This document shows, in pieces, positions 47,565 through 58,834 of a DNA stretch of 64,000 nt. The notes under the pieces were generated by a model. It was not told the DNA's origin, did no database searches, and worked only from the letters and a program-made list of their open reading frames with translations. Source of the stretch: Ustulina deusta (Eukaryota; Ascomycota; Sordariomycetes; Xylariales; Xylariaceae); contig JAJNNX010000015.1 in the NCBI GenBank assembly GCA_023159155.1, positions 124,001 to 188,000 of the forward strand, read 5' to 3'. Position 1 is the first letter of the stretch. Each line of letters begins with the position of its first letter. The position numbers and the translations under genes were made by a program.

Positions 47565-49426
47565 TTACACGAAGGTGGGGAGGGTTGGAGACGAGCTGAC
47601 GACGACATTTAGCTTGTTCATGTAACCCAGCGCCGTATCCTGGTCGGCGTTGAGATCATCTTGTATCCAGGCCGAATCCAGCCCACGACGTATGGCATCC
47701 AAAGACCGGACGTGTGTTTCCTCCGTTCTCCGTAACAAGTCGAGGATAATGATTCTGCGCTCGTCCGTATTTGCTTCACAGCCTAGTACGAAGACGGGGA
47801 AGAGAGGTTGACACGTATGCGCCTGCTCGATCTGGGCAAAGCTTTTGTCTAGTAGTGGTGTCAAGTCCCTTAACTCGCTGAACTTGTTCTCGCAGATTCG
47901 AGCTATGTACACGAGCACAGCCGATCGGTAGAGTTCCGTCAGGGGTACGGTTCTGCTAGCCTCCGCCTTCGTGGAAGAGGTGGGCGGTATAGACGGCTCG
48001 GGGACATTTTGAACGCCGAGCTCAAAGGCATGTATTTTCTCCTGGAGAACGGCCATGGGCGTTGATGAGCGTACAGACTCGCAAAGAGCGTCTGCCGTAT
48101 CCCCCAGATATCGTAATATCGTAGGCAACGAACCAAAATCCAGCTTAAGCTGGATAAGGATAGTCAGTAACTCGTCGCCAGTGTAGCTAGGTGGATTTAA
48201 ATACCCTTGTGGCGAATGCACATAAGTCTCGCTGCCATCCCTCAGCACCGAGCTCTTTCGCAAGGACTTGGGGTACCGAGCCACGCCGCCAGTGAAGGAG
48301 GCTGAATCTTGCTAGAACATCGTGATAATACGTCCACAGAACTAACTCGCTAATGTCACTTCGAAAAAATTGACCTTCGAGGCCGGCTGCCTTGATGATA
48401 TCTCGAGCGCCCATGAGATACCACGGCCAGCGACCATGGGAGTCGGTTCCCATATGGATCTACGAATAGGGGTTAGCACGAGACCTTGTTTTTATTTTAT
48501 TTTTTTTCGAGGCACACTCGAGGTAAGCTACTCCAAACGAGCATAGCAGCATGTTCGCAGCGACATGCCGAGCCGCTTCCGCGGTAGTGAGAGCGCCGTT
48601 CTTGGCGGATGCCGCGAGCGCGCCGACCGCCGCTGTCTTGTGCTGGGCGGCTTGTAACTGCAAGCCGTCGCGACGGAGAGAGGAAAAGGCCAATAGTGCG
48701 TGAAGCACGGCTCGGGATGGGATGGTATGGCTCGTTAGCGCCATTCGGACCAGCGTGTCACGGACACCGACTACATCCGCGCTGAGTGTAGCCAGAGAGG
48801 AGAAGGCCGTGGCCCGGACTAGCTTTCCTCTCTTCGTAAGTCATCGTGTTCTACGTCAATAACTGTGTATAAGTAAGTATCTATCCGTACTTACAGTATC
48901 GAAGTAGTTCTAGTTCTTGCGCATCCAGGCCAGCCGGCCGTAGTGGCGTGGGAGGCGGTAATATTAAGTGATCTGGCAGAACAACAGCATCGTCGCCAAC
49001 CCCTATTCATCATATTAACTTAACGTCTGCCCCCGGAGGGGGCATAACAGGAGAGACTTGCTGTTAGAGCGCAGCTCGACCAAGTAGTAGTACATTTCCA
49101 TGTCGAAAAAAGAGGTGCGCACCAGCTCCATGTCAGCACAGGTGCGGCCATCCGCCGGAGATGCCGACACCCGGCTCGTCATAAAGCGTTTTGCATCACC
49201 GTCTCTGGGCCAGGAGAGGCGCATGCCATACCCTTGACAGGCCTGCTTCACACGAGCGCAGTTCGCGCAGCTGGGGAGGCCGAGATCGCACCGGACTCTA
49301 CGATCTAAACGGGATTAGTTAGCAGAACTGCACGGAGAAAATGCAAGACGGCTCTCTCGGTAATTGCAAACAACCTTTGCATGTCCAGCAGCCCCGGGTT
49401 GCCTTGTTCTTGCCAGCCGATGACAT
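47565..49426 (-). CDS. Zn2Cys6 fungal transcription factor
   Basis: The start codon at 49426 begins a short exon (49426-49375) with GCWTCK. The second exon (from 49304) continues DRRVRCDLGLPSCANCARVK, completing the six-cysteine Zn(II)2Cys6 binuclear cluster across the intron. The rest of the gene encodes a helical Fungal_trans_2-type regulatory domain: LELLRYF, ALTSHTIPSRAVLHALLAFSSL, WPWYLMGARDIIKAAG, and the final exon ending at 47565. At least four further introns lie between 49030 and 48150 (one is 48894 to about 48862 or longer); I could not fix each junction by phase. The product is nuclear and DNA-binding. Convergent with the phosphatase gene; possibly a local regulator of the NRPS-like gene (inference). 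Confidence 0.8.
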
Positions 49427-50462
49427 TTTGGCCCCCGCGCGCGCCAAGTGGTCAACTTTTCGCGATGAGGGTGAGAGTGAGCTAATCCTTTGGTCTATTA
49501 ATAAGGATTCTGCGAAAATGATAGCCCAGAGATGACATGGTCGCAGAAAGTTGCCTTTGGACGAGCGTTTATATGCTTTTATATCATGAAGTGCCGAGTG
49601 AGATGGAACCAGAGTGAATCGCATTACAACCACGGTCAAAAGAGACCCCACACCACCTGGCAAGTTTCCGCGAGCGACAAAATAAGCCCTTGCTTGGCAT
49701 TGCTTACTTATTACGCGTAGTTATTACATAGGTACCTAGGAACAACCGAGAAGTGTGTGGGGTAGGGGATACCTTCAGATAGGTAGTATTTTCGTGAACT
49801 ATCTAGTGTAGTAATGACTATTATCCATCGGTGATTCAAGACTTGCTTGAGACTATCCAAGGACCCTCACCTCCTTTCAGGTTGCCTACAACCTATATTG
49901 AGCTACACTAACATCTAACAGTGGGAACTAGTTTAGCCAGAGTGAGTAAGTATTAGCTAACGAAGAGAGGAAGATTACTAATAGTTTGTTGTACAATGGA
50001 CAAGCAAGACCCATGATACCCGAAATTCCGCAGACGCTTCACTATCGTTCAGTTCTAGAAAAATCACGGTCCATTCTCCCGTGATCTGCTTTCAAGTATA
50101 GAGCGAGAACCTCGTGACTCTCGGGGAATGCGGGTGTTGATGCATGCATTAACATTTTGATCGACAACGGTACATGCGCACCGGCCCTGGTAATATGCAT
50201 GCTCAAGGCCAACCCGAAGGGTGCATACATATATTGGTCTCTATACTACCACTCCTTAGGAGATCCCTAGGCATCCTCCATAGTGCTGGGTTGACCTTCA
50301 AGCACGGCTAGGCTCTATATGTCTTAAATAGAATTCAAGTAGCAAGAGGGATGAGATAGTATCCATTAACACCCATTAGACTCCCAGAAAGTATAGCTGG
50401 CGAGAAAGATAAAGTAGTTGCAATCGACGTCGCGACGGCGAATTTACAACCAGGTCCCAAAT
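49427..50462. other. Intergenic region, about 1 kb
   Basis: Upstream region of the Zn2Cys6 gene and downstream region of the F-box gene. It is AT-rich, with TAGGTACC-like words around 49729-49790. No coding frame is convincing. Confidence 0.55.
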
Positions 50463-52108
50463 CTAAGGGTTCAAATCTAAAATTTCCTCGACCGACTGGT
50501 AGCCCACGTTCCTCTGCTTGCACTTTCTACATAGGATGATTGTCTTCGAATGGAGTTCCCCAAGAAAGTCTCTAATGGTATCTGCACTCCCCTGGTGTGA
50601 CCAAACATACAGGAGACCATTAGATGGCCCTGACTGGACTCCGAAATTCGAAGGGAAGAATGCTACTGGATGACCATTGTGTCGCGAGCACGACGGCGTG
50701 TGATGCTCTAGAGAAGATAGGGCGAGCTGCTCCAGTTTCAGCGAACTATGCATGTCCAAGAAGACAGCGCTCCACGCATTCAGTTTTTGAGGATTGTTGT
50801 CAAGTTCATCATCGTCGCTTTTGACGCAAAGAGCCATCTTGGAGAAGGTCAATCGCCTCAGGGAATGGGATAAACAGCGCAGGATCTCGCAGACGGTTCG
50901 GGCTGGCGCTCTCATATTACCCAACTCTAACTCCCTGAGGGCTTGGAAGCGATGTTCGAAATGGGGAAGCATTAATGCTCCGGGATCACCGGGAATGTCC
51001 TGCGAGCATGTTAGCTTCTATCACACTAGTAAATAGGAAGGAGAATGAAACACACCCCTATAGAATAGACTCTGTCGCTCTCGCTGCGCTCTTCAGGCTC
51101 GGTCAGGTCGAGTAGGCTTGCGAGCCAACCTATAATGCCATCCGCGAAGAAACCTTGTTCCTTCGAATGGACCCGCAGAGTGATGAGGTTTGGCGTCTGT
51201 TGTAGGAAACCAAACAGTTGGTGCTTTTGCCACTTGAAGAAACTGTTTGAGCGGCTAGAGTAACTGCCAAGAGGAACTTGGATGAAACTGACAGACAGAT
51301 TCAGAGAGCGGAGATTGAATAAAGTAGGGTGAATGTCCTGGTGAAGGAATTCGGGTATAGAGAAAGCTGAGCTAGACAAGCCGACATTGCCATGAGAGAT
51401 ATCTACCGTCAGAACGTCTATCTGTATCTGACTTCGAGCTAGCGCTAGGAGGGTGGCTGAGAAGACTATGTCAACAAAGCTATCGTCGTAACTATCCAGA
51501 TGAGACTCAGCGCCCGCAAAGTCGATTCCCGTTTCTCGGAAGATATGAGACCACCCATAGCTAACAAGCAGATGTTTCATTCCTGCACGTCTAGTTTTTC
51601 TAGGAACGTTGTGGTCTCGCAAGCTGAATTCTTCTAGATACGGCAGATTGCTAAGGGCCTTGCTTAGCATGAGTTGAAATTCGCCACTGCTAATGAGGAA
51701 GTTCTGCTCGCGAGTAAGAGCTTCGAGTTTGAATGGGTCAATACCAGCCTTCACCAGGGGTTCGTCTCGGATGGTATGATTGGCGGCATCCCAGTGGTCG
51801 GCAAAGTGCGGTAAGGCATCGATTGTATGAAGACGATCAAGCCCGATGGTGAGGCGAGTTAAACAATTCTTTAGCCGTGGGCAATTCGTTATGTCAACGA
51901 GAGCTTTCAAGCTGTGGAAAGTGATGGAGAATCGTCGCTCGGCAAAGAACTCTCGGCAAAAGGAGTCGAATAGCAGGGTCTCGATATGGCGACAAACCAG
52001 GCGGAAAGCCAGAATGTCAGCCACGGCCAGGTATTCCCAGATCTGCAAGAATAATTCGATGGGCAACTGCAGGAACGGTGGCCCCTTTGTAGGCACATCG
52101 CGCTCCAT
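50463..52108 (-). CDS. F-box protein
   Basis: Two exons on the minus strand, 52108-51056 and 50999-50463, joined in phase (YSIG to DIPGDP), giving 529 residues. The N-terminus is a classical F-box: PPFLQLPIELFLQIWEYLAV, then DILAFRLVCRHIETL (about residues 10-45). The remainder is leucine-rich, with LRR-like spacing in places (LRSLNLSVSFIQVP, LRELELGNMRAP), and should act as a substrate-recruiting region. F-box proteins link targets to Skp1-Cullin1 ubiquitin ligases. The target is unknown; this type is expanded and fast-evolving in filamentous fungi. The C-terminus has a CRKCK motif. Confidence 0.8.
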
Positions 52109-54999
52109 TTCGCGAGTTCGGCTGAAGGAGACAAGGTGCAGTAAGCGTGATCCGGCGCGCGGTGATATCGTATATAGGTAAGCAGTTCTTATCAGACTTG
52201 ATAACGGTCGTCTAGCCTATTACGAGGACCAGTTCGTCGATGTAATGAAGCGGCACTTGTTAGACCAGGCTCGACACCTGACCCTGACAAGCGCTGAGCG
52301 AGAATGGACTTACGCCATCGATGGACCTGAAAACTCGGCCGAATTAAATATAGACTGCCGCCTTTACCGGCCGAGGTAGGTTCCGGATTCCTGATCCATA
52401 GCCTGTATATAGTTGGATGGCCAGCAAATAACAAGCTTGTGGACGACTAGAGAGAGATCTGTGCTCTGGCAAACAATTATGAGCCCGGCGGTCCCTGGAA
52501 TGAGAATTCCCCAAGACAAAAACGAGATGAAACGAAGCACAGACACCGGACTAGTCGAGATTATATGGGGACGCATTTAAGTATCAAGACATAACACAAC
52601 AGCACGCAAACGACAGGTTAGGCCGCAAGGGGGCGAGGCCAGACGGTGGTCACATTATCGAGGCGGTTCCGAGGGTAATGGCCGTGGACGCCTGGGGCTC
52701 ATTCTATGGCGACATGGCGAGTGAGCCCCAGCCTGGCCGGCATGCTGCTCGCTCTAGCGCTTCTGATCCTTTGTGTTAGCAAAGAGAAGCGGACTAGCGT
52801 GAACGGCCGCAACAATGACTTGTTGGTTTCTTGCTTGGATGGGGCATAGGCGGTCGTCAAGACGGGTGGATGGTGCATATGGTGGGCATCGCTAGCCGGT
52901 CCCCTCACCGGCCTCCCTCATAGCCCACTCCCGCAGCCCCGGTACTGCAACGACCTATGAGCGGCAAAGGCAGATGTATCTCGGGAGCCAACAGAAAACA
53001 GCTGTGCCTGATTTGCCAGCTGAATCACCAATGGTGGGTGTCACTAGAGAGATAGCTGGATGCACCGTCGACCAACAGCCCTCGACTCGGCACACCCGCT
53101 CTTTTCCATGCGACTCTTGCGAGAAGCCAGCGGGCCACGCAAGGGCGTGGTTGATCGGTATACGAGGAGAGCCCTTGGTCAGAATGGGGATGCAGACTAA
53201 TGGCGAGCTTCAACGTTGTTGCAGGAGGACCACACCCACCGTGCAAGCCGAAGGTTCCCGTCCCCTCGAAACGGCTGCTGATGAGACACATGGCCACGGT
53301 TGTGAAGGAAAGTTTGTGTATGATAGGCAAACCATCTCGATATGTAAGCTGTCTAGTCTAGGGAGCTGGGGGAGGGGCAGAAAAGGAACGCGAAGTGATG
53401 TAGCGAGGGGAAGGAGGAGGCAACAGTAAGTGTGGACAGTTTACTCTCTGGTATATACCTATACCTGCCTACTGTAACAGCAGAACGCCGGGAATCTGCC
53501 GGAAACGTACTAGCCCAGATCATGAACTGACGTCACTCGGTGTCTTCGGACAACTGCAATTTCCTCGCAAGCCAGCCTGACCACCATCCAACGGATCGAC
53601 TACCGCGTGGCCAAGCCGTCGCCATGTTGTACAGATCGTAGAGCCTGCGGCTAAGCGAGAATGCATCGAATGAGACGAGGACCGTGGTGCGCATACATAC
53701 AAGATGAAGCTGGCACCCATCCGAAGTGGTCGGTACTTAATTAACGTCCGCTTGTTAGCGTGGATCAACTCCTGAAGGCAAACCATCGCGCCAGTGGCTT
53801 TTGTTCGCCTTGCAAAGGAAGAGGGAAACACACAGAAACCCTCCTCGGGGGTCCGAGAGCGACGGGAGTGAAACAGGCCGTCGATCCCGTACTCTCCGCG
53901 GGTGAGGCCGCAAGGGAGAATGTGGTTAGCATCTGGCTTAGTGTGTGCAGTGATGAAAATCCCGAACCATCGATTCGACATGAGAAATGCCAAGCCGTCG
54001 AGATCGGCTAGGTTGGAGACTAACCTAGTACGATGGTCGAGCATGAATAGGCGATGGATTTTCCCGGGTGCGGGAACAAGCATTAGCACCACGAAAGACC
54101 ATTGGTTCCGTTTTCGTGATGTCGATTTCGACAGACAGGGTTCTCTCCAGAAGACACCACCGCTAAGTCGATTCGCTCCGCCGCCATAAAACGCTGGTAG
54201 ACTAGATTTGCCCATGAAAAACTTATGTATCCCACCAATTACACAAGAGGCACAAGCAGGCATAGCTCCCTCGCTTGCAAATTCTATTAGGGCCGGCCTC
54301 AATGATATCCACTTGTTGTTTAAATGGGATAAAAAGGGGCAAAAATGGTAACCTATAGTATAAAGATGACTAATACATAAAGCGAATTAGAACCTTTAGA
54401 CTAGCAGAGGATAACTAGGCTATGTAATTAGAACCAAGTCTGGATACTAATGTTGGGATTCACGTTTATCTTGCCATTCCAGAGTTTCAAGGTTGACTTT
54501 CTGTGGCAGCGTTCATCTGCCTCCCTCAGGCCAGCAAGACCGTCACATTCATCCCAACAGAATTTCTTGAAAAGCAGCGCATCCAAGTTTTATGTATCAG
54601 CGTGTGACAACACCTACAGCTAGATATCATGATACCTACCTATATCGTTTGAGTTAATTCTAAAATGTGCCGTCACAGGAGCATATCTCCGTAGACAAGA
54701 TTTATCTGCTAGTCCAACCCAAAGAATGCAAACTACCATAGTCAACACCAGGACGGCAAGGTCGTCGCGCTGTGGGTTTATGCCGAACCAACTTGGTCCT
54801 GGATAATGCTTCATTCGTCTAGTGCCTCCGTCCGTCCGATCTATTTAGGCACCACGGTCATATATACCTACAAGCCAGTATGCTCACTCCAAATGCCCGC
54901 TAGCCATTTACCATATCCCCCCATGTACGCCGGTGAGATGAAATTATCGTAAATCTGGCGAGCAACTCATGTCTCATGCTTATTCGTGTGTAAGACCCC
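52109..54999. other. Intergenic region, about 2.9 kb, no recognised gene
   Basis: The largest stretch without a recognised gene apart from 3.1-6.1 kb. It holds long overlapping frames on both strands at 52974-53429 (plus), 53520-54302 (minus) and 53760-54189 (plus), but none has a recognisable domain. The 54310-54480 part is AT-rich. Confidence 0.5.
53520..54302 (-). CDS. Orphan open reading frame of uncertain status
   Basis: A 260-codon ATG-initiated frame without introns. The predicted protein is rich in Arg, Ser, Gly and Cys, has no signal peptide or clear transmembrane helix, and matches no family I know. Plus-strand frames overlap it, which is common for non-coding GC-balanced sequence. 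It may be a lineage-specific gene, a relic, or chance. Listed because it is the longest unexplained frame in a large gap. Confidence 0.15.
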   Translation of the reverse strand: MRPALIEFASEGAMPACASCVIGGIHKFFMGKSSLPAFYGGGANRLSGGVFWREPCLSKSTSRKRNQWSFVVLMLVPAPGKIHRLFMLDHRTRLVSNLADLDGLAFLMSNRWFGIFITAHTKPDANHILPCGLTRGEYGIDGLFHSRRSRTPEEGFCVFPSSFARRTKATGAMVCLQELIHANKRTLIKYRPLRMGASFILYVCAPRSSSHSMHSRLAAGSTICTTWRRLGHAVVDPLDGGQAGLRGNCSCPKTPSDVSS

Positions 55000-56715
55000 T
55001 TAGCTACCTTGTGCTGAGTACATGACCTGTCGTTGCTGCTGCTGCTGCTGTTGCTGATGATGATATGGCAACGTCGTCGATGCACAGCTTGGGCACACGC
55101 GATCCTCGGTACAGCGATCATGCTTGTGGCAATGCCACTCAAGACTAGAGCGGCACATTCGACACTCGGGGCAGTGATCCCAGAGTTCCGCGGGTACCCA
55201 TTGGCTCTGGCAAAAGCTGTACCGAAAGCCATTGAAGTCGTCTGGTCTGGCGTTCCCTAGCCCGCCGCGTAGAAGCTCGAATTCGAGCCGTTCTCGTTCA
55301 TCCTTGCACTTTTTGCCCTTACCATCACGTGCCCTTTTCCACTGCTCTTCCCACTGTTGGAACGCCCCTGTGTATTCACGGATCTGTGCCCATGATTCAT
55401 CATCTGATAACAACATGTCGACCATCAGGTCGACGTCTAGCTCCTCCACATTAGGTTGATTTCTCAGCCACGTCGCGAAGCACGGATTGGCTCCACACGG
55501 CTTTGAGAATGTGCCGCTGGGGCCGAAGAAGGCAGAGAGATCGGTGAAGGGGTTCCCACAGGCACCCCCACAGGAGCATGCAGGGTTACAGCTAAGGCCA
55601 TATTTGCTGCATCCGCAGGAAATGCAGGCCTTCTTCTTCCCTCGCCCCTTCTTGCAAGAGCAGCTTATCTCCCCTAGCTTTGATTGGTCGGTCGAGGGAG
55701 TTGGTATCGAGGATACAGGTCTTGAGAACTCTGCATTGGTGTAAATCTAAAATAAAAAAAAAGGATTCAACGTTAGACCGTATGTTCCACCGGGAAGAAA
55801 AGCAAAGGATGGTTACGGGACTTGGGTTCGTACTTCAGTCGATTCGTCTGCCGGTTCTCCTTGGGCGTCTTCGTCGTCATTCTCCGTCAAGTCTTCCGAC
55901 ATGTGACGGGAAACATCGTGCGACTGGGGCGTCGGCAAAGGTGCCGGGCTGTAGTGTGCAGCTACGCTAGGATCTGGATACGAGGGCGACGCGGTCTGGA
56001 ATTGGCCGCTATGGGTGGGAGTGTGCGTCGCGTACGAGTCTCCATACGACGAAAGACTGCCGTGCTGCGGCTGACTTTGTATAGTAGCAATAGCCGCATT
56101 ACTCCGCTGTGACGATGATTCAAGAATAGATGTCGCTGTCGGGTGGCTCGCAGAAACGGGCGAATACGTCATCCGTGCGGCGGTTTGAGGGTTGTGAGTA
56201 TGCGTCTGGGCGTAGCCGCCATTCTGGATGCCGCCGAGCGCGGAGGGGGCATAGTGTCCAGCATGGGGCGACAGCTGCGGGCTGGCCTGGGCGTGGGTGT
56301 ACTGGGCGGCATACGGGTTGGGCTGGTGCTGCGGACTGTAGGGGGCGGCGCCGTACGCGGCGGCCGAGGCATTGGTCTGGTACCCGCCGCTCCCGTAGCC
56401 GTTGTGCTGCGTCGTCACCGGGCCGGCCGAGTACGAAGCGTAGGCGACGGCCTGGTGGTGGGCGGTGGGTGCGGCGGAGGGCTGTGTGGCAGCGGCAGCA
56501 TAGGGCCCATTGCTGTACGCGGCGGACGTCGACGCGGTCGGGTAGAGGGCGAGGCTGCCGTTGAGGTGGCTCGGGAGGCTCGGGTGGCTCGGGTGGTTTG
56601 CGAGGGTTGGCAGGTTGGGGTGCTGTCTCAGGGGCGGCGCGGTGGTCTGCGGGATGGCGTTGCTGGACTCTCTCGACGTGTTCGATCGCTGTCGTTTGGA
56701 TGGCAGATACGACAT
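55000..56715 (-). CDS. CXC-domain (tesmin/TSO1-like) protein with Gln/Tyr/Ala-rich N-terminus
   Basis: Two exons, 56715-55834 and 55746-55000, joined in phase (ADESTE to IYTNAEF), giving 542 residues. Residues 1-290 are low-complexity and rich in Ala/Ser/Pro/Tyr/Gln, typical of an activation or condensate-forming tail. An acidic stretch (DLTENDDEDAQGE) precedes the intron. Exon 2 carries one CXC module: ISCSCKKGRGKKKACISCGC, followed by KYGLSCNPACSCGGACGNPF, the Cys pattern of tesmin/TSO1 DNA-binding domains. A second Cys/His cluster (CPECRMCRSSLEWHCHKHD, then CPSC) lies near the end, before a run of eight Gln. Probably nuclear and DNA-binding. ATG 56715 was chosen because the frame opens upstream only on GTG. 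Confidence 0.75.
55038..55056. repeat. CTG/CAG trinucleotide repeat (poly-Gln)
   Basis: A short run of CTG-type triplets, read as CAG/CAA on the minus strand, encodes the poly-Gln tract at the C-terminus of the CXC protein. Length polymorphism is likely. Confidence 0.75.
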
Positions 56716-58834
56716 GGCAATTGTGCGATCGATCACACAAAGCCTCCGGGTCGGGTCGGGTCGGGGAGAGCGGTCACCGCCTGGGATACACCTCGAAAGC
56801 CCTGCTGTCGGAGCTGGTCGGCGTGCGGGTGCTGCTGGTGCTGCTGGTGCTGCGGCGGCGGTGCTACTGACGGACGGCACGGCTTGCTCACTGCTGCTGA
56901 CTGCTGCGTTGTCCAACAACACGTTCGTGCTCTACATCCGCAGCGGTGGTGACTGCGTGCTCGCTCGCTCCGTGGTTCTGGATCAAAGCCCGCGTGCTTC
57001 CAATTGGCCTGGCCCGGTGCTGCTGCGTGGGATGTCGCGAGGGAGGTCTACCGAGGGCAGAGCTGTGCTGGAAAATTATTTTTTTTCATTCGAGTTTCTC
57101 GAGTTCCGCGTTCGTTACGAGAGGGAAAAAAATGTGGCGTCCGCTTCCAGGCCCCGCGCTAAGGAAAAGGCGGCCGTTCATTGCCCTGATCAGGTTGTCT
57201 ACCGGTACTGTTACCTACCTACCGGAACGGGTAATTTTGCCAGCGTCGATCTCGCCATTGTTATGCTGTGGCTGGTGGACGGACCGATGGTAGCCCGGGA
57301 CGACAGTGGATATTAGGGACACCTCTTCCCTAGCCAGCGTGCTGTCAGATCTGCCAGATCCCCTATTGGTCCTGGCGGGCCCTGGAGGTCGCCAACGCGC
57401 CCTCGAGCATCGCCGCCTCGTCTAGGGGGCCCCGGTGAGAAGTGTAGTGTATGCACTACAGGCACCTAGTAACTGCATGCCGAGAATAAGGGGTGATGTG
57501 AGTTCCATGGCAACCTGTGCCTCCTTGTACAGCACTCACTATACTGCATGTAGGTAATACCTGCTAGGCAGTACTACTCTACCGACCGAAGTACCTACAG
57601 GCAAGTAGTGCAAGTACATACCTATTGTAGGTATTGCATGATACCAGGAATCAACCAGGCACGTAGACAGACTGGACGCAAAGCATGAACAGTATCGAAT
57701 GTTCTGATTTCATCACGAAATCATCCAATATGCAGTCGGGGCATCCCGAAGGACAGCAGTCCCAATATAATTAATTATTTTTTTTTCCCTTGCGTTATCC
57801 TAGCATACCTACATCATGTATCCTCCTTAGTGTATAAACCATCCCTGACATGGGTCCTCCGAAACATAGCGCAGCTAGGATCTGGCTGCATGGAACATCA
57901 GATTTTCTTTGATTCGGTTCCGAAATCGGCTAGAATGTGCAGCGCCGATGGAAAGGCAGGACATGAACTCACGAGAATCCAATCCACATCCAAATCTTAT
58001 CTACACGACACTAGGTAGAACGCGGCAAGACGATGATCGTGACGGACATGGTATCCTGTCTGTCCTGGCCAGAGTGCGTGGTGGACAGGCACTTGGCATG
58101 AACTTACCCGCGATCGATCCACGGCCGCGGGTGTGCGCGAGTGCCCAGCCCCAGAGCGTGGTGCCGATGTAACTGCATTCGACAAGCGCAGGTTAATGAA
58201 AATCTCGAAGCGCAGACGCAATTGTGACGTCCACACCGACTTGTTGGATGGCACCCGCCTGCCGACCATTCCTCTCTTAAAGTCGTGCTGCCACGATGGT
58301 GGCGGCTCGCTTTCAGCTTGCTTGTCCGATTTCCGAGGCACGCCACGATAATCATGCTCTTACGAGTCCTTCCAGATCATGTTCAAATTCTCTAGCGTGC
58401 CATGGTGATCCTCATCGATCATCTTCTCCGGAATCCGAAAACAAAGGTCCAAGGGATGTATGTACAATGTTCATTTGAGCGGATGTCTCTGAGCACAGAC
58501 TGTGGCTCATCGTTATTGTTTTGATGTTCACGCCATTATTATATATAGGTTCGCCACCAACTGGCTTACATAGTATGGGTAGTAGAAACGTGGCCGCGCA
58601 AACAGAGTTGCAAGACAGGAGGCGGGTCGAAGCAAGGATGCTTAAGGGCTAGGAATCCAACGTGATTACTCATCTCTAAGAAGGTCAAGGGGGTGTTTTG
58701 GACAAGGCCCTGAATCTGCCTCAGATGCATTCCCACCCTATAGCAGACATTAAGTTCACGTAGTGCAGCGCTAGAACTTCTCATAAACCCTCTCTTCATC
58801 CTCGGCTGCTTATCACTTCGGTTTTAGGAAACTC
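56716..58834. other. Intergenic region, about 2.1 kb
   Basis: The first ~500 bp is the GC-rich leader and promoter of the CXC gene; long plus-strand frames here are antisense shadows. Dense TAGGTA/TACCTA words lie at 57545-57640. A poly-T tract is at 57777-57789. Frames around 57830-58355 have no recognisable product. Confidence 0.55.

Noticed and set aside
56143..57316. Long plus-strand frames (269 and 251 codons) rich in Gly/Arg/Cys
   Set aside because: Antisense shadow of the GC-rich CXC gene and its leader; low-complexity composition and no domain.
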